A stretch of 64,000 bases of DNA from Rhodanobacter thiooxydans (GTDB lineage Bacteria; Pseudomonadota; Gammaproteobacteria; Xanthomonadales; Rhodanobacteraceae). Under the pieces are notes generated by a model. The model saw only the letters and a list, made by a program, of their open reading frames with translations, searched no databases and had not been told where the DNA came from. The DNA lies in contig NZ_CP127409.1 in the NCBI RefSeq assembly GCF_030291135.1, positions 434,001-498,000 of the forward strand, written 5' to 3'. Position 1 is the stretch's first letter. The number at the start of each line of letters is the position of its first letter. Both the position numbers and the translations under genes were made by a program. Positions 55,629 through 64,000 of this stretch are shown piece after piece.

Positions 55629-56546
55629 TCAGTAGATCTCGCCGACGCAGCAGCGCAGGCTGCCGCCGGCCTTCTCGATCTCGTCCAGTTCCACCGTGCC
55701 GATCGCGAAGCCGTAGCCAGCCAGTGCTTCGCGCTGCCCGTCGGTGAGCGCGGCGGCGGCGCAGGCGCTCATCCACACGCAGCCGTCGGACAAGGTGATC
55801 GCGTTGCCGGCGAAGGCCTGCTTCTGCGCCGGGGTCAGCCAGATCGCACGATCGCCGCAGGCATGGGCGATCGCCTGGGCCGCGGCCGGGTCGCGGAAGC
55901 CGTCGGCGGCGATGATCGCCGCGCGGCTGGCCAGCAGCGCCAGCACCACGTTGGTGTGGTACTCGGTCTCGGCCAGCTCGAAACAGAACGTCAGGCGCAG
56001 GCCGAACGCCTTGTGCATCGCCTCGGCGCCGGCCAGGTCGCAGCGCTCGCTGAGGCCGCAGTAACCGACGCCACGGGCGCGGTCGATGACCAGCGAGCCG
56101 GTCAGCTCCGCGACGAGGCCGTCGCAGCCGGACAGGTCGATCTCGTCGTAGCCCAGCACCTCGCCGAAGAACGCCCGGATGTCGGCGCGTTCGGCCTCGC
56201 GCCGGCGTACCGGGTGGCGCATGCGGCCGACGATCAGCCGCCCCGGCGCGGTGGCGAACACGTTGTTCGGGAACACCGCGTCGGGCGTCGCCGGGTCGCC
56301 GGGGAAGGTGATCACCGGCACGTCCGCGCGCAGTGCCTGCGCCAGCGCGCCGTGCTGGGCCAGCGCCCTGAGCGGGTCGACCGCCAGGCTCGTGTCCATG
56401 TAGCGGTTGTCGCGCGCCGATTCCTCCGCCAGGGCGAATTCGGCCGGCGCCACCAGGAATGCCGCCCGTGCAGTCGCCGCGGCTTCCGGTAGCGGCGCCA
56501 GCGTGGCAAATGCTTCGAGGAATTCGGTCGGCGAAGTGGCGATCAT
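55629..56546 (-). CDS. ctlX: CtlX-type guanidino-group hydrolase (citrulline utilisation)
   Basis: This 305-residue protein of the amidinotransferase/arginine deiminase superfamily matches the CtlX (citrulline utilisation hydrolase) group. The fold motif PNNVF is near residue 88. A catalytic His lies in TEYHTNVVLALL, and the nucleophile Cys is at the C-terminus in GGSLRCCVGEIY. The ATG at 56546 with AGGAAG upstream is preferred over a Met nine codons earlier. The reaction is probably hydrolysis of citrulline or a related guanidino compound; the exact substrate is inferred. It lies 75 bases upstream of the GST gene. Confidence 0.83.
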   Translation of the reverse strand: MIATSPTEFLEAFATLAPLPEAAATARAAFLVAPAEFALAEESARDNRYMDTSLAVDPLRALAQHGALAQALRADVPVITFPGDPATPDAVFPNNVFATAPGRLIVGRMRHPVRRREAERADIRAFFGEVLGYDEIDLSGCDGLVAELTGSLVIDRARGVGYCGLSERCDLAGAEAMHKAFGLRLTFCFELAETEYHTNVVLALLASRAAIIAADGFRDPAAAQAIAHACGDRAIWLTPAQKQAFAGNAITLSDGCVWMSACAAAALTDGQREALAGYGFAIGTVELDEIEKAGGSLRCCVGEIY

Positions 56547-56768
56547 GGCGCGGCTTCCTGCGTTGGTGGACATCGGAAAGGCCCTCGCAGCATATCCGCT
56601 GCCGGTTCGGCCCGCGCAGCGGCTTCTGGTGAGCTTGCCGACGATGGCAGGTGGCGAACTTCGGGGCGGCCCGGTGCCTCCGTTCAGCTGGCGGACGGGT
56701 AAATTGACGCGCGCTTGCCATCTTGCCGACCAGGCTGGCAGCCGATCCCATCTTGCGAGGCAAGTCCC

Positions 56769-57071
56769 ATGGGCAGAGCGGCGGAACGTGTCTACACCGA
56801 CCCGGCCAGCATCCGGCAGCTCGAATCGCTGGTCCGGGAATTGCCGGCCAATGGCCATGTCGTGCTGCTGCTCAAGGACGGCAGCAGCTGCGACGGCGTG
56901 GTCGTCACGCGACCGAACGTGCAGCTGTTTCGCGATGCCGACGAGCGCGAAGGAATCAATGCCACGGTGAAACTGGAACGCCCCGACGTGCCGGCGTGGA
57001 GTCGGCAGGTCTGGCTCGACCAGATCGCGCGGGTCGAACACGTCGATTCGATCATGGCGAGCGAAAACTGA
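56769..57071 (+). CDS. DUF3247 family protein
   Basis: This 100-residue protein matches DUF3247, a small domain found mainly in Xanthomonadales. It opens with VYTDPASIRQLESLVRELP and has a beta-rich core (VVLLLKDGSSCDGVVVTRPNVQLF) with an Sm-like feel. It ends with VWLDQIARVEHVDSI. Function is unknown. GAGG lies 11-14 bases before the ATG. It is monocistronic and divergent from ctlX. Confidence 0.83.
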   Translation: MGRAAERVYTDPASIRQLESLVRELPANGHVVLLLKDGSSCDGVVVTRPNVQLFRDADEREGINATVKLERPDVPAWSRQVWLDQIARVEHVDSIMASEN

Positions 57072-57247
57072 GCGGGCGAAGCGTTCGACGTGCGCGAGCC
57101 CGGCATGTGCCGGACGCGCGACCGCGGACTTCGGGTTCAGGCCAGGTCGTCGGCCAGTCGCGGCGGAAGTGACCGTTGGCCGGGCCGCTGTGACGAATCG
57201 CGGCGGGCAGGGGCGAGCTGCGGGACGAGTTGCGTAGAATCCGCCGC

Positions 57248-58111
57248 ATGACCACGACCCGTGGCTACACCTTCTACCAGCGCTGGCGGCGGCCGCTCGA
57301 AGTGACCGCCTGGCTGCTGTTCATCGCGTTGAACGCGGTCTTCAACAGCATCGACTCGCGCATCGACCATGCCGGTCGCGTGGAGGCGTGGGAGCCGTGG
57401 GTGTGGGAATGGAGCAGCGCGCTGGTGATACTGGCGCTGTTGCCGGCGGTGATCGCCGTGGAGCGGCGCTGGCCGATCCGTCTCGACAACTGGCGGCGCA
57501 ACCTGCCGCTGCACGTGCTGGCCAGCGTGCCGTTCAGCCTGATCCACGTCGGCGGCATGATCGCGTTGCGCACGCTGGCCTATGCCGTCAGCGGCGGGCA
57601 CTACCGGTTCGGGCCGTGGTGGTTCAATTTCGGCTACGAATACCTCAAGGACATCCGCACCTATTTCGTGATCGTCGGCACGCTGGTGCTGTACCGGCTG
57701 TGGTGGCTGCGCCAGCAGGGCGAGGCGAAACTGCTGGCCGCGCCGGACGAGGGGGCGCCGGTGGAACCGGTGGAGCGCCCCGAGCGCTTCCTGGTGCGCA
57801 AGCTGGGCAAGGAGTTCCTGCTCAACGCCAGCGAGATCGAGTGGCTGCAGGCCTCGGGCAACTACGTGAACCTGCACGTGCGCGGGCGCGACTATCCGCT
57901 GCGCGCGACCATGGCCGGGATCGAGGAGCGGCTCGACCCGGCGCGCTTCGTGCGGGTGCACCGCAGCCATTTCGTCAACCTCGATTACCTGGTCGAGATC
58001 GAACCGCTGGAAAGCGGCGACGCACGCCTGCAGATGCGCGACGGCGCGAAGATTCCCTGCAGCCGGCGCTACCGCGCCGCGCTGCGCGAGCGTTTCGGCC
58101 AGGCGGACTGA
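57248..58111 (+). CDS. Membrane-anchored LytTR transcriptional regulator
   Basis: This 287-residue protein has four predicted TM helices (about residues 20-36, 60-78, 92-115, 135-152) and a C-terminal LytTR DNA-binding domain (about 175-285). The latter carries FLVRKLGKEFLLNASEIEWLQASGNYVNLH, the RVHRSHFVNLDYL helix, and IPCSRRYRAALRERF. No receiver domain is present, so it probably senses something in the membrane directly. A TAGAAT hexamer at 57235-57240 ends only seven bases before the ATG, which would give a leaderless transcript. Confidence 0.88.
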   Translation: MTTTRGYTFYQRWRRPLEVTAWLLFIALNAVFNSIDSRIDHAGRVEAWEPWVWEWSSALVILALLPAVIAVERRWPIRLDNWRRNLPLHVLASVPFSLIHVGGMIALRTLAYAVSGGHYRFGPWWFNFGYEYLKDIRTYFVIVGTLVLYRLWWLRQQGEAKLLAAPDEGAPVEPVERPERFLVRKLGKEFLLNASEIEWLQASGNYVNLHVRGRDYPLRATMAGIEERLDPARFVRVHRSHFVNLDYLVEIEPLESGDARLQMRDGAKIPCSRRYRAALRERFGQAD

Positions 58112-58181
58112 ACCGGTGCGGTTGCGTGGTGACCGCGGATCGTTCCAAGCTAGCGGCTTGTTCCCGTCAGGCAGGTCGCCG

Positions 58182-58916
58182 ATGAATCGCATTTTTTTCC
58201 GCTACGCCGTGATGGCCTTTTGCGCCACCTGGCTGCTCGCCGGCTGCTCGCCGCAGGGCAGCGCGCCGGCGCCGACCGCAGAGCAGCAGCAGGCCCAGGC
58301 GCAGGCGGCCGACGCGGCGCGTAACCTCGATACCTACCGCCAGCTGCTGCGCATCGGCAACGACGAGATGGCGGTGTCGATGGGCAAGGACATCGTCAAG
58401 CGTTTCCCCGGCAGCGACGCCGCGATGGAGGTGCAGAAGACCCTGCCGGCGATCGAGCAGCGTTACACCGCGGCCAGCGAGAAGAGCCGACTGGCCGGGC
58501 TGTGGCTGTACCAGGTGGCGCCGATGGCCGGCGGCACGCAGTCCACCGCCACCATCGAGAACAGCCTGCCGGCCGGCGGCGAGCGCGTGCGGCTGGTGCT
58601 GCGCCGGCACACCGCGTGGGGCCAGAGCGTGTTCCTGTACGGCAGCAAGCCCGGCTTCGTCTGCCGCGGCAATTGCACCCTCGCCGCCACGGTCGACGTC
58701 AAGCCGGTGCGGATCAAGGCCTTCGCGCCGTCCACCGGCGAGCCGGCGCTGATGATCCGCGACGACAACGGCTTCATCGCGATGCTGCGCAAGGCGAAGA
58801 AGATCAGCATGGACGTCACCCTGGTCGACGGCGAGAAGAAGCAGACGCTGGTCTACGAGGTGGGCGGTTTCGACCCGGCGAAGTGGGTTCCCGTGGGCAA
58901 GGGCGGCAAGAAGTAG
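58182..58916 (+). CDS. Putative lipoprotein (244 aa)
   Basis: This lipoprotein has signal ATWLLAGCSP (lipobox LAGC), then a Gln/Ala-rich linker of about 20 residues. A short helical TPR-like segment follows (YRQLLRIGNDEMAVSMGKDIVKRFPGS), and then a beta-rich C-terminal domain from about residue 105 containing two cysteines in VCRGNCTLAAT. No family is recognised with certainty. It follows the LytTR gene by 70 bases and precedes another lipoprotein gene. Confidence 0.8.
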   Translation: MNRIFFRYAVMAFCATWLLAGCSPQGSAPAPTAEQQQAQAQAADAARNLDTYRQLLRIGNDEMAVSMGKDIVKRFPGSDAAMEVQKTLPAIEQRYTAASEKSRLAGLWLYQVAPMAGGTQSTATIENSLPAGGERVRLVLRRHTAWGQSVFLYGSKPGFVCRGNCTLAATVDVKPVRIKAFAPSTGEPALMIRDDNGFIAMLRKAKKISMDVTLVDGEKKQTLVYEVGGFDPAKWVPVGKGGKK

Positions 58917-58994
58917 CCGGTCCGCGCTGGACAGCGTCAACCGAAACGGCGCCCATGCGTCTGGACAGGTAGAGTCTCCATCGAGGACCGCATC

Positions 58995-59453
58995 ATGTCC
59001 AAGCCACTCCTGATCGCTGCCGGTGTGCTGATGCTGGGCCTGTTGTGCGTCGGCTGCTCCAGCGTGCCGTACGCCCAGCGCATGAGCGAGCGCCAGGCCG
59101 TCTACGCCGCCGCGGCCGGCGCACCGGTGCGCAGCTTCCGCTTCTTCAGCCTGTACTCGTGGGAGCCGCTCGGCGACACCGAGCTGGCCGTCTACACGCA
59201 GCCGAACAAGGCCTGGCTGCTGGACCTCGGCGGCTGCCAGGAGCTGCGCTTCGTCAACAGCATCGGGCTTACCTCCAACCTCGACCAGGTGATGGTGGGC
59301 TTCGACAAGGTACTCACCGGGCGGCACAACTTTCCCTGCACCATCACGCAGATCCGCCCGATCGACGTGAAAAGCCTGAAGCTCGCGCAGCAGCAGCAGC
59401 GGCAGATCGAGAGCGCGGCGCGCAACGCGGGCAAGCCTGCCGCAGCGCAATGA
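58995..59453 (+). CDS. DUF6491 family lipoprotein
   Basis: This 152-residue lipoprotein has signal peptide MSKPLLIAAGVLMLGLLCVGCSS. The small domain contains SFRFFSLYSWEPLGDTELAVYT, a LGGCQELRF pair and the CTITQIRPIDVKSL C-terminus, typical of DUF6491 proteins of Xanthomonadales. Two further cysteines could form a disulphide. Function is unknown. It converges on the ferritin-like gene three bases away. Confidence 0.82.
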   Translation: MSKPLLIAAGVLMLGLLCVGCSSVPYAQRMSERQAVYAAAAGAPVRSFRFFSLYSWEPLGDTELAVYTQPNKAWLLDLGGCQELRFVNSIGLTSNLDQVMVGFDKVLTGRHNFPCTITQIRPIDVKSLKLAQQQQRQIESAARNAGKPAAAQ

Positions 59454-59456
59454 GGG

Positions 59457-60278
59457 TCAGTGCAGGAACAGCTTCTCGGTGATCTTCGCCAGCGGCTTTT
59501 CCAGCGCACCCTGCAGACGCGGCGGCAGGTCCAGCGGCTTGAGCAGCATCTTCACCGTCATCCCGGCCGGGATGTGCCGGCGCAGCAGGCCCTGCGCGCG
59601 GTTGCTGATGCGGCGGAACTCGGCCTCGTTGCCCTGGTGCTGCGGGTAGCACTGGTTGAACACGTGGCGCAGCGCGATGTCGCTGTCCTCGCTCTTGATC
59701 TCGTTGACCCGGCGCAGGATCGCGCGGAACACCTTGTAGCGGCCGAAGCCCTCGCGCTCGCGGTACAGCCGGTAGTGCTGGTAGAAATACTTGAAGTGGC
59801 GGACCTCGTCGCTCTTGATGTGGTTGGTCAGCAGCTTCAACACCGGTTCGTCGGTGATCTCGTTGAGCGCGCGGTACAGGCTGGCGGTGCCGGTCTCCAC
59901 CACGCAGCGCGCGGCCAGCTCCAGTCCGCGGTCGGGTTCGAGCTGCTCGGCCGTGCACACCGCGCCGTACTCGCTCCAGAACGCCTGGAAACCCTTGTCC
60001 CAGTCGAATTCCGGCCAGACCTTGCGGACGTAGGCGGCCAGCGCGCGGCCGTGCTGCAGTTCCTCGTGCTCCCAGTGCTGGCTGAGCCAGGTCTGCAACT
60101 CCTGGTCGCCGGCGAAATGCTCGATCAGGTTCTGCGAGTACAGGTCCGAGCCGCTCTCCACGAACGACGAACTGCACAGCAGGAAGAACAGGTCCTCGTC
60201 GTGGCGCACGCGGGCGACCTCGATGCGGTCGAGGTCGATGCTCTCCAGGGTCCAGGGCAGGGCGGTGGATGGATTCAA
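59457..60278 (-). CDS. Ferritin-like di-iron protein
   Basis: This about 273-residue helical protein has di-iron ligands spread over four helices: EHEELQHGRAL near residue 85, ETGTASLYRAL near 130, and KSDEVRHFKYFYQHY near 160. It should bind a non-haem di-iron centre, as in ferritin-like oxidases. Function is unknown. The TTG at 60278 (LNPSTALPWTLESID) is preferred because the longer ATG form at 60344 adds an arginine-rich segment unlike a real N-terminus. The start is therefore the least certain part. Confidence 0.78.
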   Translation of the reverse strand: MNPSTALPWTLESIDLDRIEVARVRHDEDLFFLLCSSSFVESGSDLYSQNLIEHFAGDQELQTWLSQHWEHEELQHGRALAAYVRKVWPEFDWDKGFQAFWSEYGAVCTAEQLEPDRGLELAARCVVETGTASLYRALNEITDEPVLKLLTNHIKSDEVRHFKYFYQHYRLYREREGFGRYKVFRAILRRVNEIKSEDSDIALRHVFNQCYPQHQGNEAEFRRISNRAQGLLRRHIPAGMTVKMLLKPLDLPPRLQGALEKPLAKITEKLFLH

Positions 60279-60386
60279 GGCGAATGTCCCCGTGCGGCGA
60301 TGGCGGCGGCCGGTGGCCGTCCGTAGGTGACGGCAAGATGACACAGGATACGGCCTGGTCGCTGCGGCGGATTAACGCCGGCCGAC

Positions 60387-60803
60387 TTAGCGCACCACCG
60401 TCACCGGCACGTGAGCGCGCGCCAGCACGTTGCCGGACACCGAACCGAGCAGCCAGCGCGCCAGCGCGCCACGTTCGGTATGGCCGATCACGAGGTGATC
60501 CACCTGGTGCTGGTCGATCTGGCTCAGCAGCACATCACCGGGACTGCCGTAGACCAGCTCGACGTCGACCAGGGTTGCCGCATCCGGCACGATCGCCGTC
60601 AACTCATCCAGCAGTTCCTGCACGCGCCGGGTGCCGGAGTCGGCCATCATCAGCGCCGCGGCATCGGCACCGCCTTCCGTCACCTGCAGCACCGACACTA
60701 CGCGCACCCGCCCGGCGCAGGCGCGAGCCAGGTCGATCGCGAACAGGAACGCGCGACGGGACGCGTCAGAGCCGTCGTAACCGACCAGTGAATACTTGAC
60801 CAT
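60387..60803 (-). CDS. Universal stress protein UspA family
   Basis: This 138-residue single-domain Usp protein starts MVKYSLVGYDGSDASRRAF. It has the nucleotide-binding signature GHTERGALARWLLGSVSGNVL, followed by RAHVPVTVVR, which marks the ATP-binding branch. AGGAGC precedes the ATG. It is monocistronic. Stress or growth arrest induction is typical of the family. Confidence 0.92.
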   Translation of the reverse strand: MVKYSLVGYDGSDASRRAFLFAIDLARACAGRVRVVSVLQVTEGGADAAALMMADSGTRRVQELLDELTAIVPDAATLVDVELVYGSPGDVLLSQIDQHQVDHLVIGHTERGALARWLLGSVSGNVLARAHVPVTVVR

Positions 60804-61070
60804 GGTGCTCCTTCGCTTTGCCGGCATCGTCGTGCCGAGTCTATGCAGGGTGCCCGCCGTGCCACAACCTCCGGGCGATGCCGTGCCTGCCGGCGGCAGT
60901 CTGCACGGTGCTTCGTCAGCAGGACATCAAGGCAGAAACCTGAACGGGCAGTCATGCTTCTGCACGCGAATGTCACGCTGTCCTGCACAACCTCCTCTCA
61001 CCCGCTGCGGCTGCCATCCTGCATCCGCGGCGCATGACGAACCACCCGCGGAAAGCGGAAGGAGACGACG

Positions 61071-61529
61071 ATGATCAAGCGTACATTTGGAATGGCTGCC
61101 CTGGTAGTTGCCTGCGCTGGCGCCATGACCGTGCTGCCGTCTGGCAACGCGCAGGCTGCCGAAGCATCGGTGAAATGCGACCTCGTCTACAGCCTGTCCG
61201 GCTGGTCGCTGATCTACAAGCATGCCGAGGGCAGCGGCACGGTCACCTGCGACAACGGCCAGCGCGCCAACGTGAAGATCGCCGTGGTTGGCGGCGGTCT
61301 CACTGCCGGCAAGTACCACATCGACAATGGCAAGGGCGAGATCAGCAAGGTGCATGGCATCGCCGACGTCTACGGCGACTATGCGCAGGCCGGCGCCGAG
61401 GCCGGCGTGGTGAAGAGCGGCACCGTGCAGGTGCTGACCAAGGGCACTACCTCGCTGGCGCTGGCCGGTTCCGGCGAAGGCGTCAACCTGGGCATCTCGG
61501 TGGGCAAGTTCACCATCAGCGAGCGCTGA
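61071..61529 (+). CDS. Secreted hypothetical protein
   Basis: This 152-residue protein has a Sec signal peptide (about residues 1-29, ending AQAAEA). It has a beta-rich mature domain with two cysteines (VKCDLVY, VTCDNGQ) likely to form a disulphide, and many Gly residues. I cannot assign it to a family with confidence. GGAAGGAG lies just upstream of the ATG. It is followed directly by a strong hairpin terminator and looks monocistronic and well expressed. Confidence 0.8.
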   Translation: MIKRTFGMAALVVACAGAMTVLPSGNAQAAEASVKCDLVYSLSGWSLIYKHAEGSGTVTCDNGQRANVKIAVVGGGLTAGKYHIDNGKGEISKVHGIADVYGDYAQAGAEAGVVKSGTVQVLTKGTTSLALAGSGEGVNLGISVGKFTISER

Positions 61530-61548
61530 TGCCGAGGCACGCATGAGG

Positions 61549-61578
61549 AAGGAGGGCGCCGGAGGCGCCCTCCTTCTT
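61549..61578 (+). terminator. Hairpin terminator after the secreted protein gene
   Basis: A 12-bp perfect stem (AAGGAGGGCGCC with its complement at 61564-61575) and a GGA loop are followed by CTTGG. The T-run is short, so the terminator is probable rather than certain. It lies 20 bases after the stop. Confidence 0.65.
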
Positions 61579-61639
61579 GGGGACGCGTAAACTGTGGCGG
61601 CTGCTTCCAGTTGCTCCCTTCCCCGAACCGGAGTCCGTC

Positions 61640-62170
61640 ATGCGCCGTCTTTCCCGCTTGCTCGTGCTGACCCTGCTGTGTGCCCTGGCCATCCCGGCAT
61701 TTGCCGCCACCCCGCAAGTCGGCGACAGCGCTCCGGCGTTCCGCCTGCAGGACCAGAACGGCCACTGGCGCACGCCGGCCGATTTCCACGGCCACTGGCT
61801 GGTGATGTATTTCTACCCGAAGGATTTCACCCCCGGCTGCACCACCGAGGTATGCACCTTCCGCGATGACATCGCGAAGCTGCGCCAGGCCGGTGCCGAG
61901 GTGATCGGGGTGAGCCTGGACGACGTGAAGTCGCACGCCGAATTCGCTGCGAAGTACCACGTGCCGTTCCCGCTGCTGGCCGACGCCGACCGCAGCGTGG
62001 CCACTGCCTACGGTGTGCTTGCCTCGCACATCGGCATGCACTACGCCAAACGCACCACCTTCCTGATTGATCCGCAGGGCAGGGTGGCCAAGGTCTACGT
62101 GGATGTCGACCCGGAAAAGAACTCGGCCCAGGTGCTGGGCGATCTCGCCGCGTTGAAGGCGGCGCCCTGA
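61640..62170 (+). CDS. Exported peroxiredoxin of the Bcp/PrxQ type
   Basis: This 176-residue protein has a signal peptide (residues 1-22, ending IPAFA) and a Bcp-type thioredoxin fold. The peroxidatic Cys67 is in FTPGCTTEVC and the resolving Cys72 lies five residues on. It should reduce peroxides in the periplasm using a thiol partner. The ATG at 61640 is favoured because it begins the signal peptide. Its TGA overlaps the start of the next gene by one base. Confidence 0.88.
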   Translation: MRRLSRLLVLTLLCALAIPAFAATPQVGDSAPAFRLQDQNGHWRTPADFHGHWLVMYFYPKDFTPGCTTEVCTFRDDIAKLRQAGAEVIGVSLDDVKSHAEFAAKYHVPFPLLADADRSVATAYGVLASHIGMHYAKRTTFLIDPQGRVAKVYVDVDPEKNSAQVLGDLAALKAAP

Positions 62171-62643
62171 TGCCGCTGGCGGTGCGCATCGACCCCGCGC
62201 CGGCGCGGGGTTTCACGGCCTGGGCGATCGGCGTGTGGATCCTGCTGCTGTTTGCCGCGCTGGGTGCCGTGCAGTATCTGCAGCATGCCGAATACTCCTA
62301 TCTGGCGGCATCGCTGGTGGTCTTCGCGACCTGCGCCGGCGGCATCCTGCGCCAGGCGTGGGCACGGCCGGTGCTGCAGGTGCTGGCCGTGCTGCTGGCC
62401 GTGTGGGCGCTGGTCTCGGGTGCGCTGATGCTGCAGCAATGGGGCGATTTCGACACCGCCAGGCAGCATGCGCAGGCGCAGCCGCAACTGGGCGAGGTGG
62501 CGCTGTGGATGATCGCGCGGGCCGAGCGCACCTGGCAGGTCGGCCTGGCGCTCAAGGCTGCCGCGATCCCGCTGCTGCTGGGGCTGGCCTGGCAACTGGG
62601 CCGGCCGGCGGTGCGCGCGCAGTTCCGTCCGCGCCCACGTTGA
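62170..62643 (+). CDS. Hypothetical membrane protein (157 aa)
   Basis: This protein has four predicted TM helices (about residues 15-35, 42-58, 66-88, 125-143) and a basic C-terminus. The ATG overlaps the peroxiredoxin stop by one base (TGATG), so it is translationally coupled. No family is recognised. The operon suggests a role linked to the exported peroxiredoxin, but this is only positional. Confidence 0.75.
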   Translation: MPLAVRIDPAPARGFTAWAIGVWILLLFAALGAVQYLQHAEYSYLAASLVVFATCAGGILRQAWARPVLQVLAVLLAVWALVSGALMLQQWGDFDTARQHAQAQPQLGEVALWMIARAERTWQVGLALKAAAIPLLLGLAWQLGRPAVRAQFRPRPR

Positions 62644-62712
62644 GCGAGCAGTTCAGCGGCGGTTGCGGCAACGTCGGCTATCGCTGAGCGGGTCCATTTC
62701 CAGGGAATTTTC

Positions 62713-63465
62713 ATGCGCCTGTCGCGATTGCCGTTCCTGTTCACCCTGCTGCTCGCTGCGCCGTGGCTGCACGCGCAGGACCTGGCGACGACCTGCCACG
62801 CCAGCAGCAGCTACGACGTCACCCTGAAACCCGGCAGCCTGCTGTTCGATCGGCCGGCGCCCGCGCCGTTCCACGTCGAGCTGCGGCAGGGGACGCTGCG
62901 CACCGACGGTGCCATCGTGAAGCTGAATGCGGAGGACGAGGACCGGCTGGCCCTGTTCGAACGCGACCTGCGCGCACTGGCGCCGCGGGTGCGCACGGTG
63001 GCGCGCAACGGCGTGGACATCGCCGCGCAGGCGCTGCGGGCAGAAGCCGACGGCATGGGCCTGGGCGCCGATACGCGGGCCGAATTCAACCGCCGGCTGG
63101 ATGCGCATGCGGCCGAGTTGAAACGGCGCATCTCGGTCAGCCAGAGCACGCACGACTGGCAGGGTGATGCCGCCAACCAGGCCATGAACCAGATCGCCGG
63201 CGACCTGCTGCCGCTGCTGGCGGCCGACCTTGGCCAGCAGGCGATCAACGCGGCGCTGGCCGGCGACCTGCAGGCGGCCGCCAGCCTGCGCGATCGCGCC
63301 ACCGACCTCGCCACCGCGTTGCGCCCGCGCCTGCAGTCGCGCCTGCAGGTGCTGCGTCCGCAGATCGAGGCGCTGTGCCCGTCGATCCAGCGGCTCGCGG
63401 CCTTGCAGCAGGGCGTGCGCGGCAGCAACGGGCAGCCGCTGGATCTGCTGCAGGTCCAGCAGTGA
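62713..63465 (+). CDS. DUF2884 (YggN-like) periplasmic protein
   Basis: This 250-residue protein has a signal peptide (ending PWLHAQ) and resembles the DUF2884/YggN family. The mature region starts with TTCHASSSYDVTLKPGSLLFD and is rich in helices from about residue 100 on. The C-terminus has LCPSIQRLAALQQGVR, giving a likely disulphide between the two cysteines. Function is unknown. Confidence 0.8.
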   Translation: MRLSRLPFLFTLLLAAPWLHAQDLATTCHASSSYDVTLKPGSLLFDRPAPAPFHVELRQGTLRTDGAIVKLNAEDEDRLALFERDLRALAPRVRTVARNGVDIAAQALRAEADGMGLGADTRAEFNRRLDAHAAELKRRISVSQSTHDWQGDAANQAMNQIAGDLLPLLAADLGQQAINAALAGDLQAAASLRDRATDLATALRPRLQSRLQVLRPQIEALCPSIQRLAALQQGVRGSNGQPLDLLQVQQ

Positions 63466-63579
63466 GCAGGGCCTGTCGTCAGCTGACTGCCGCACGGTTG
63501 GTCGCGTGGTTAATCTCCGGCTAAGTGGGCCGGGGCCAGGATGGCGCACCGATCGACCCCGATCCGCCCGGAGGCGGCC

Positions 63580-64000
63580 ATGCCGCGGCAGTTGCCCGTA
63601 TCCACCTGCAATACCCTGATCCGGCGCAGCATCGATCTGCGCCAGCTCTATCGCCATGCCGCGGCGGCGTGCGAACCGGGCCTGCGCATGGTGCTGAACG
63701 ACAACGTGCACACGCTGGACCTGTTGATCGCCGACCTGCAGGCGCAACTGCGCGACCGCGGCGACAGGCCGTGCGAGCACGGCAGCTGGCACGGCACCGT
63801 CCACCGGCATCTCGCCGGCTGGCTGGTGCGCACCGCCGCGCGCCACGACAGCGCCTGGATCCGCGTGCTGGCGCATGGCGAGAGTGCCTTGCTGCATGGC
63901 TTCGAGCAGGCCATCGCCGCCGCCCCCGCCGAGTCGGTGCTGGTGCTGCGCCGGCAATTGCCGCGTTTGCGCGGCATCCACCTGGACATGCACAGCCTGG
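63580..64000 (+). CDS. PA2169-like four-helix-bundle protein (DUF2383), partial
   Basis: An ATG with GGAGG upstream opens a frame that stays open to the right edge (140 codons seen). The sequence begins MPRQLPVSTCNTLIRRSIDL and includes NDNVHTLDLLIADLQAQL and the HGSWHGTVHRHLAGWL segment. It has the helical heptad pattern of DUF2383/PA2169-type proteins. The stop codon lies outside the window. Confidence 0.72.
   Translation, partial: MPRQLPVSTCNTLIRRSIDLRQLYRHAAAACEPGLRMVLNDNVHTLDLLIADLQAQLRDRGDRPCEHGSWHGTVHRHLAGWLVRTAARHDSAWIRVLAHGESALLHGFEQAIAAAPAESVLVLRRQLPRLRGIHLDMHSL

Overview
The window is about 64 kb of very GC-rich chromosomal DNA, densely packed on both strands. Gene content and architecture point to a gammaproteobacterium of the Xanthomonadales, most likely the Rhodanobacteraceae (Rhodanobacter/Dyella-like). 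The pointers are LigB, a DUF3247 protein, a glutaredoxin-rhodanese fusion, large TonB-dependent receptors, and TPR-sulfotransferases. This placement is inference from gene content; no 16S or other marker is present. I saw no rRNA, tRNA, CRISPR array, insertion sequence, prophage or integrase. 

Layout. 0-10 kb: an exported-looking NAD+-dependent DNA ligase (ligB), a minus-strand run of small housekeeping and hypothetical genes (YchJ-like, DUF938 methyltransferase, NnrU), the coupled dinG-hutD/ves pair, and a GAF-GAF-GGDEF-EAL cyclic-di-GMP protein. 10-24.5 kb: a FrnE-like DsbA protein, a COG2509 flavoprotein, an MFS exporter coupled to a DUF1993 protein, an M49-like lipoprotein peptidase, hemH coupled to a hydrolase, a SYLF lipoprotein, tatABC, priA, and an intergenic region with perfect inverted DnaA boxes. 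24.5-31 kb: MATE efflux, sppA, SDR, DegV and a short AMP nucleosidase. 

31-40.8 kb is the most unusual part. A 980-aa TonB-dependent receptor sits behind a good sigma70-like promoter and a long leader, and ends in a strong terminator. Three TPR-sulfotransferases and one TPR-aspartyl/asparaginyl beta-hydroxylase follow, and a perfect 26-bp palindrome closes the block. Together they look like a protein- or peptide-modification island tied to an outer-membrane receptor. 

40.8-64 kb returns to core functions: Grx4-rhodanese fusion, an LpxH-like phosphoesterase, alaA with an SGNH hydrolase, rsgA, a DUF1704 HEXXXH protein, maeB and aceE (pyruvate metabolism), an MFS transporter with an N-terminal extension, ctlX and GST, a membrane LytTR regulator, several lipoproteins, a ferritin-like protein, UspA, a secreted peroxiredoxin, a DUF2884 protein, and the start of a DUF2383/PA2169-type protein that runs off the right edge. 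Many large open frames lie antisense to real genes; these are high-GC artefacts and are left out.
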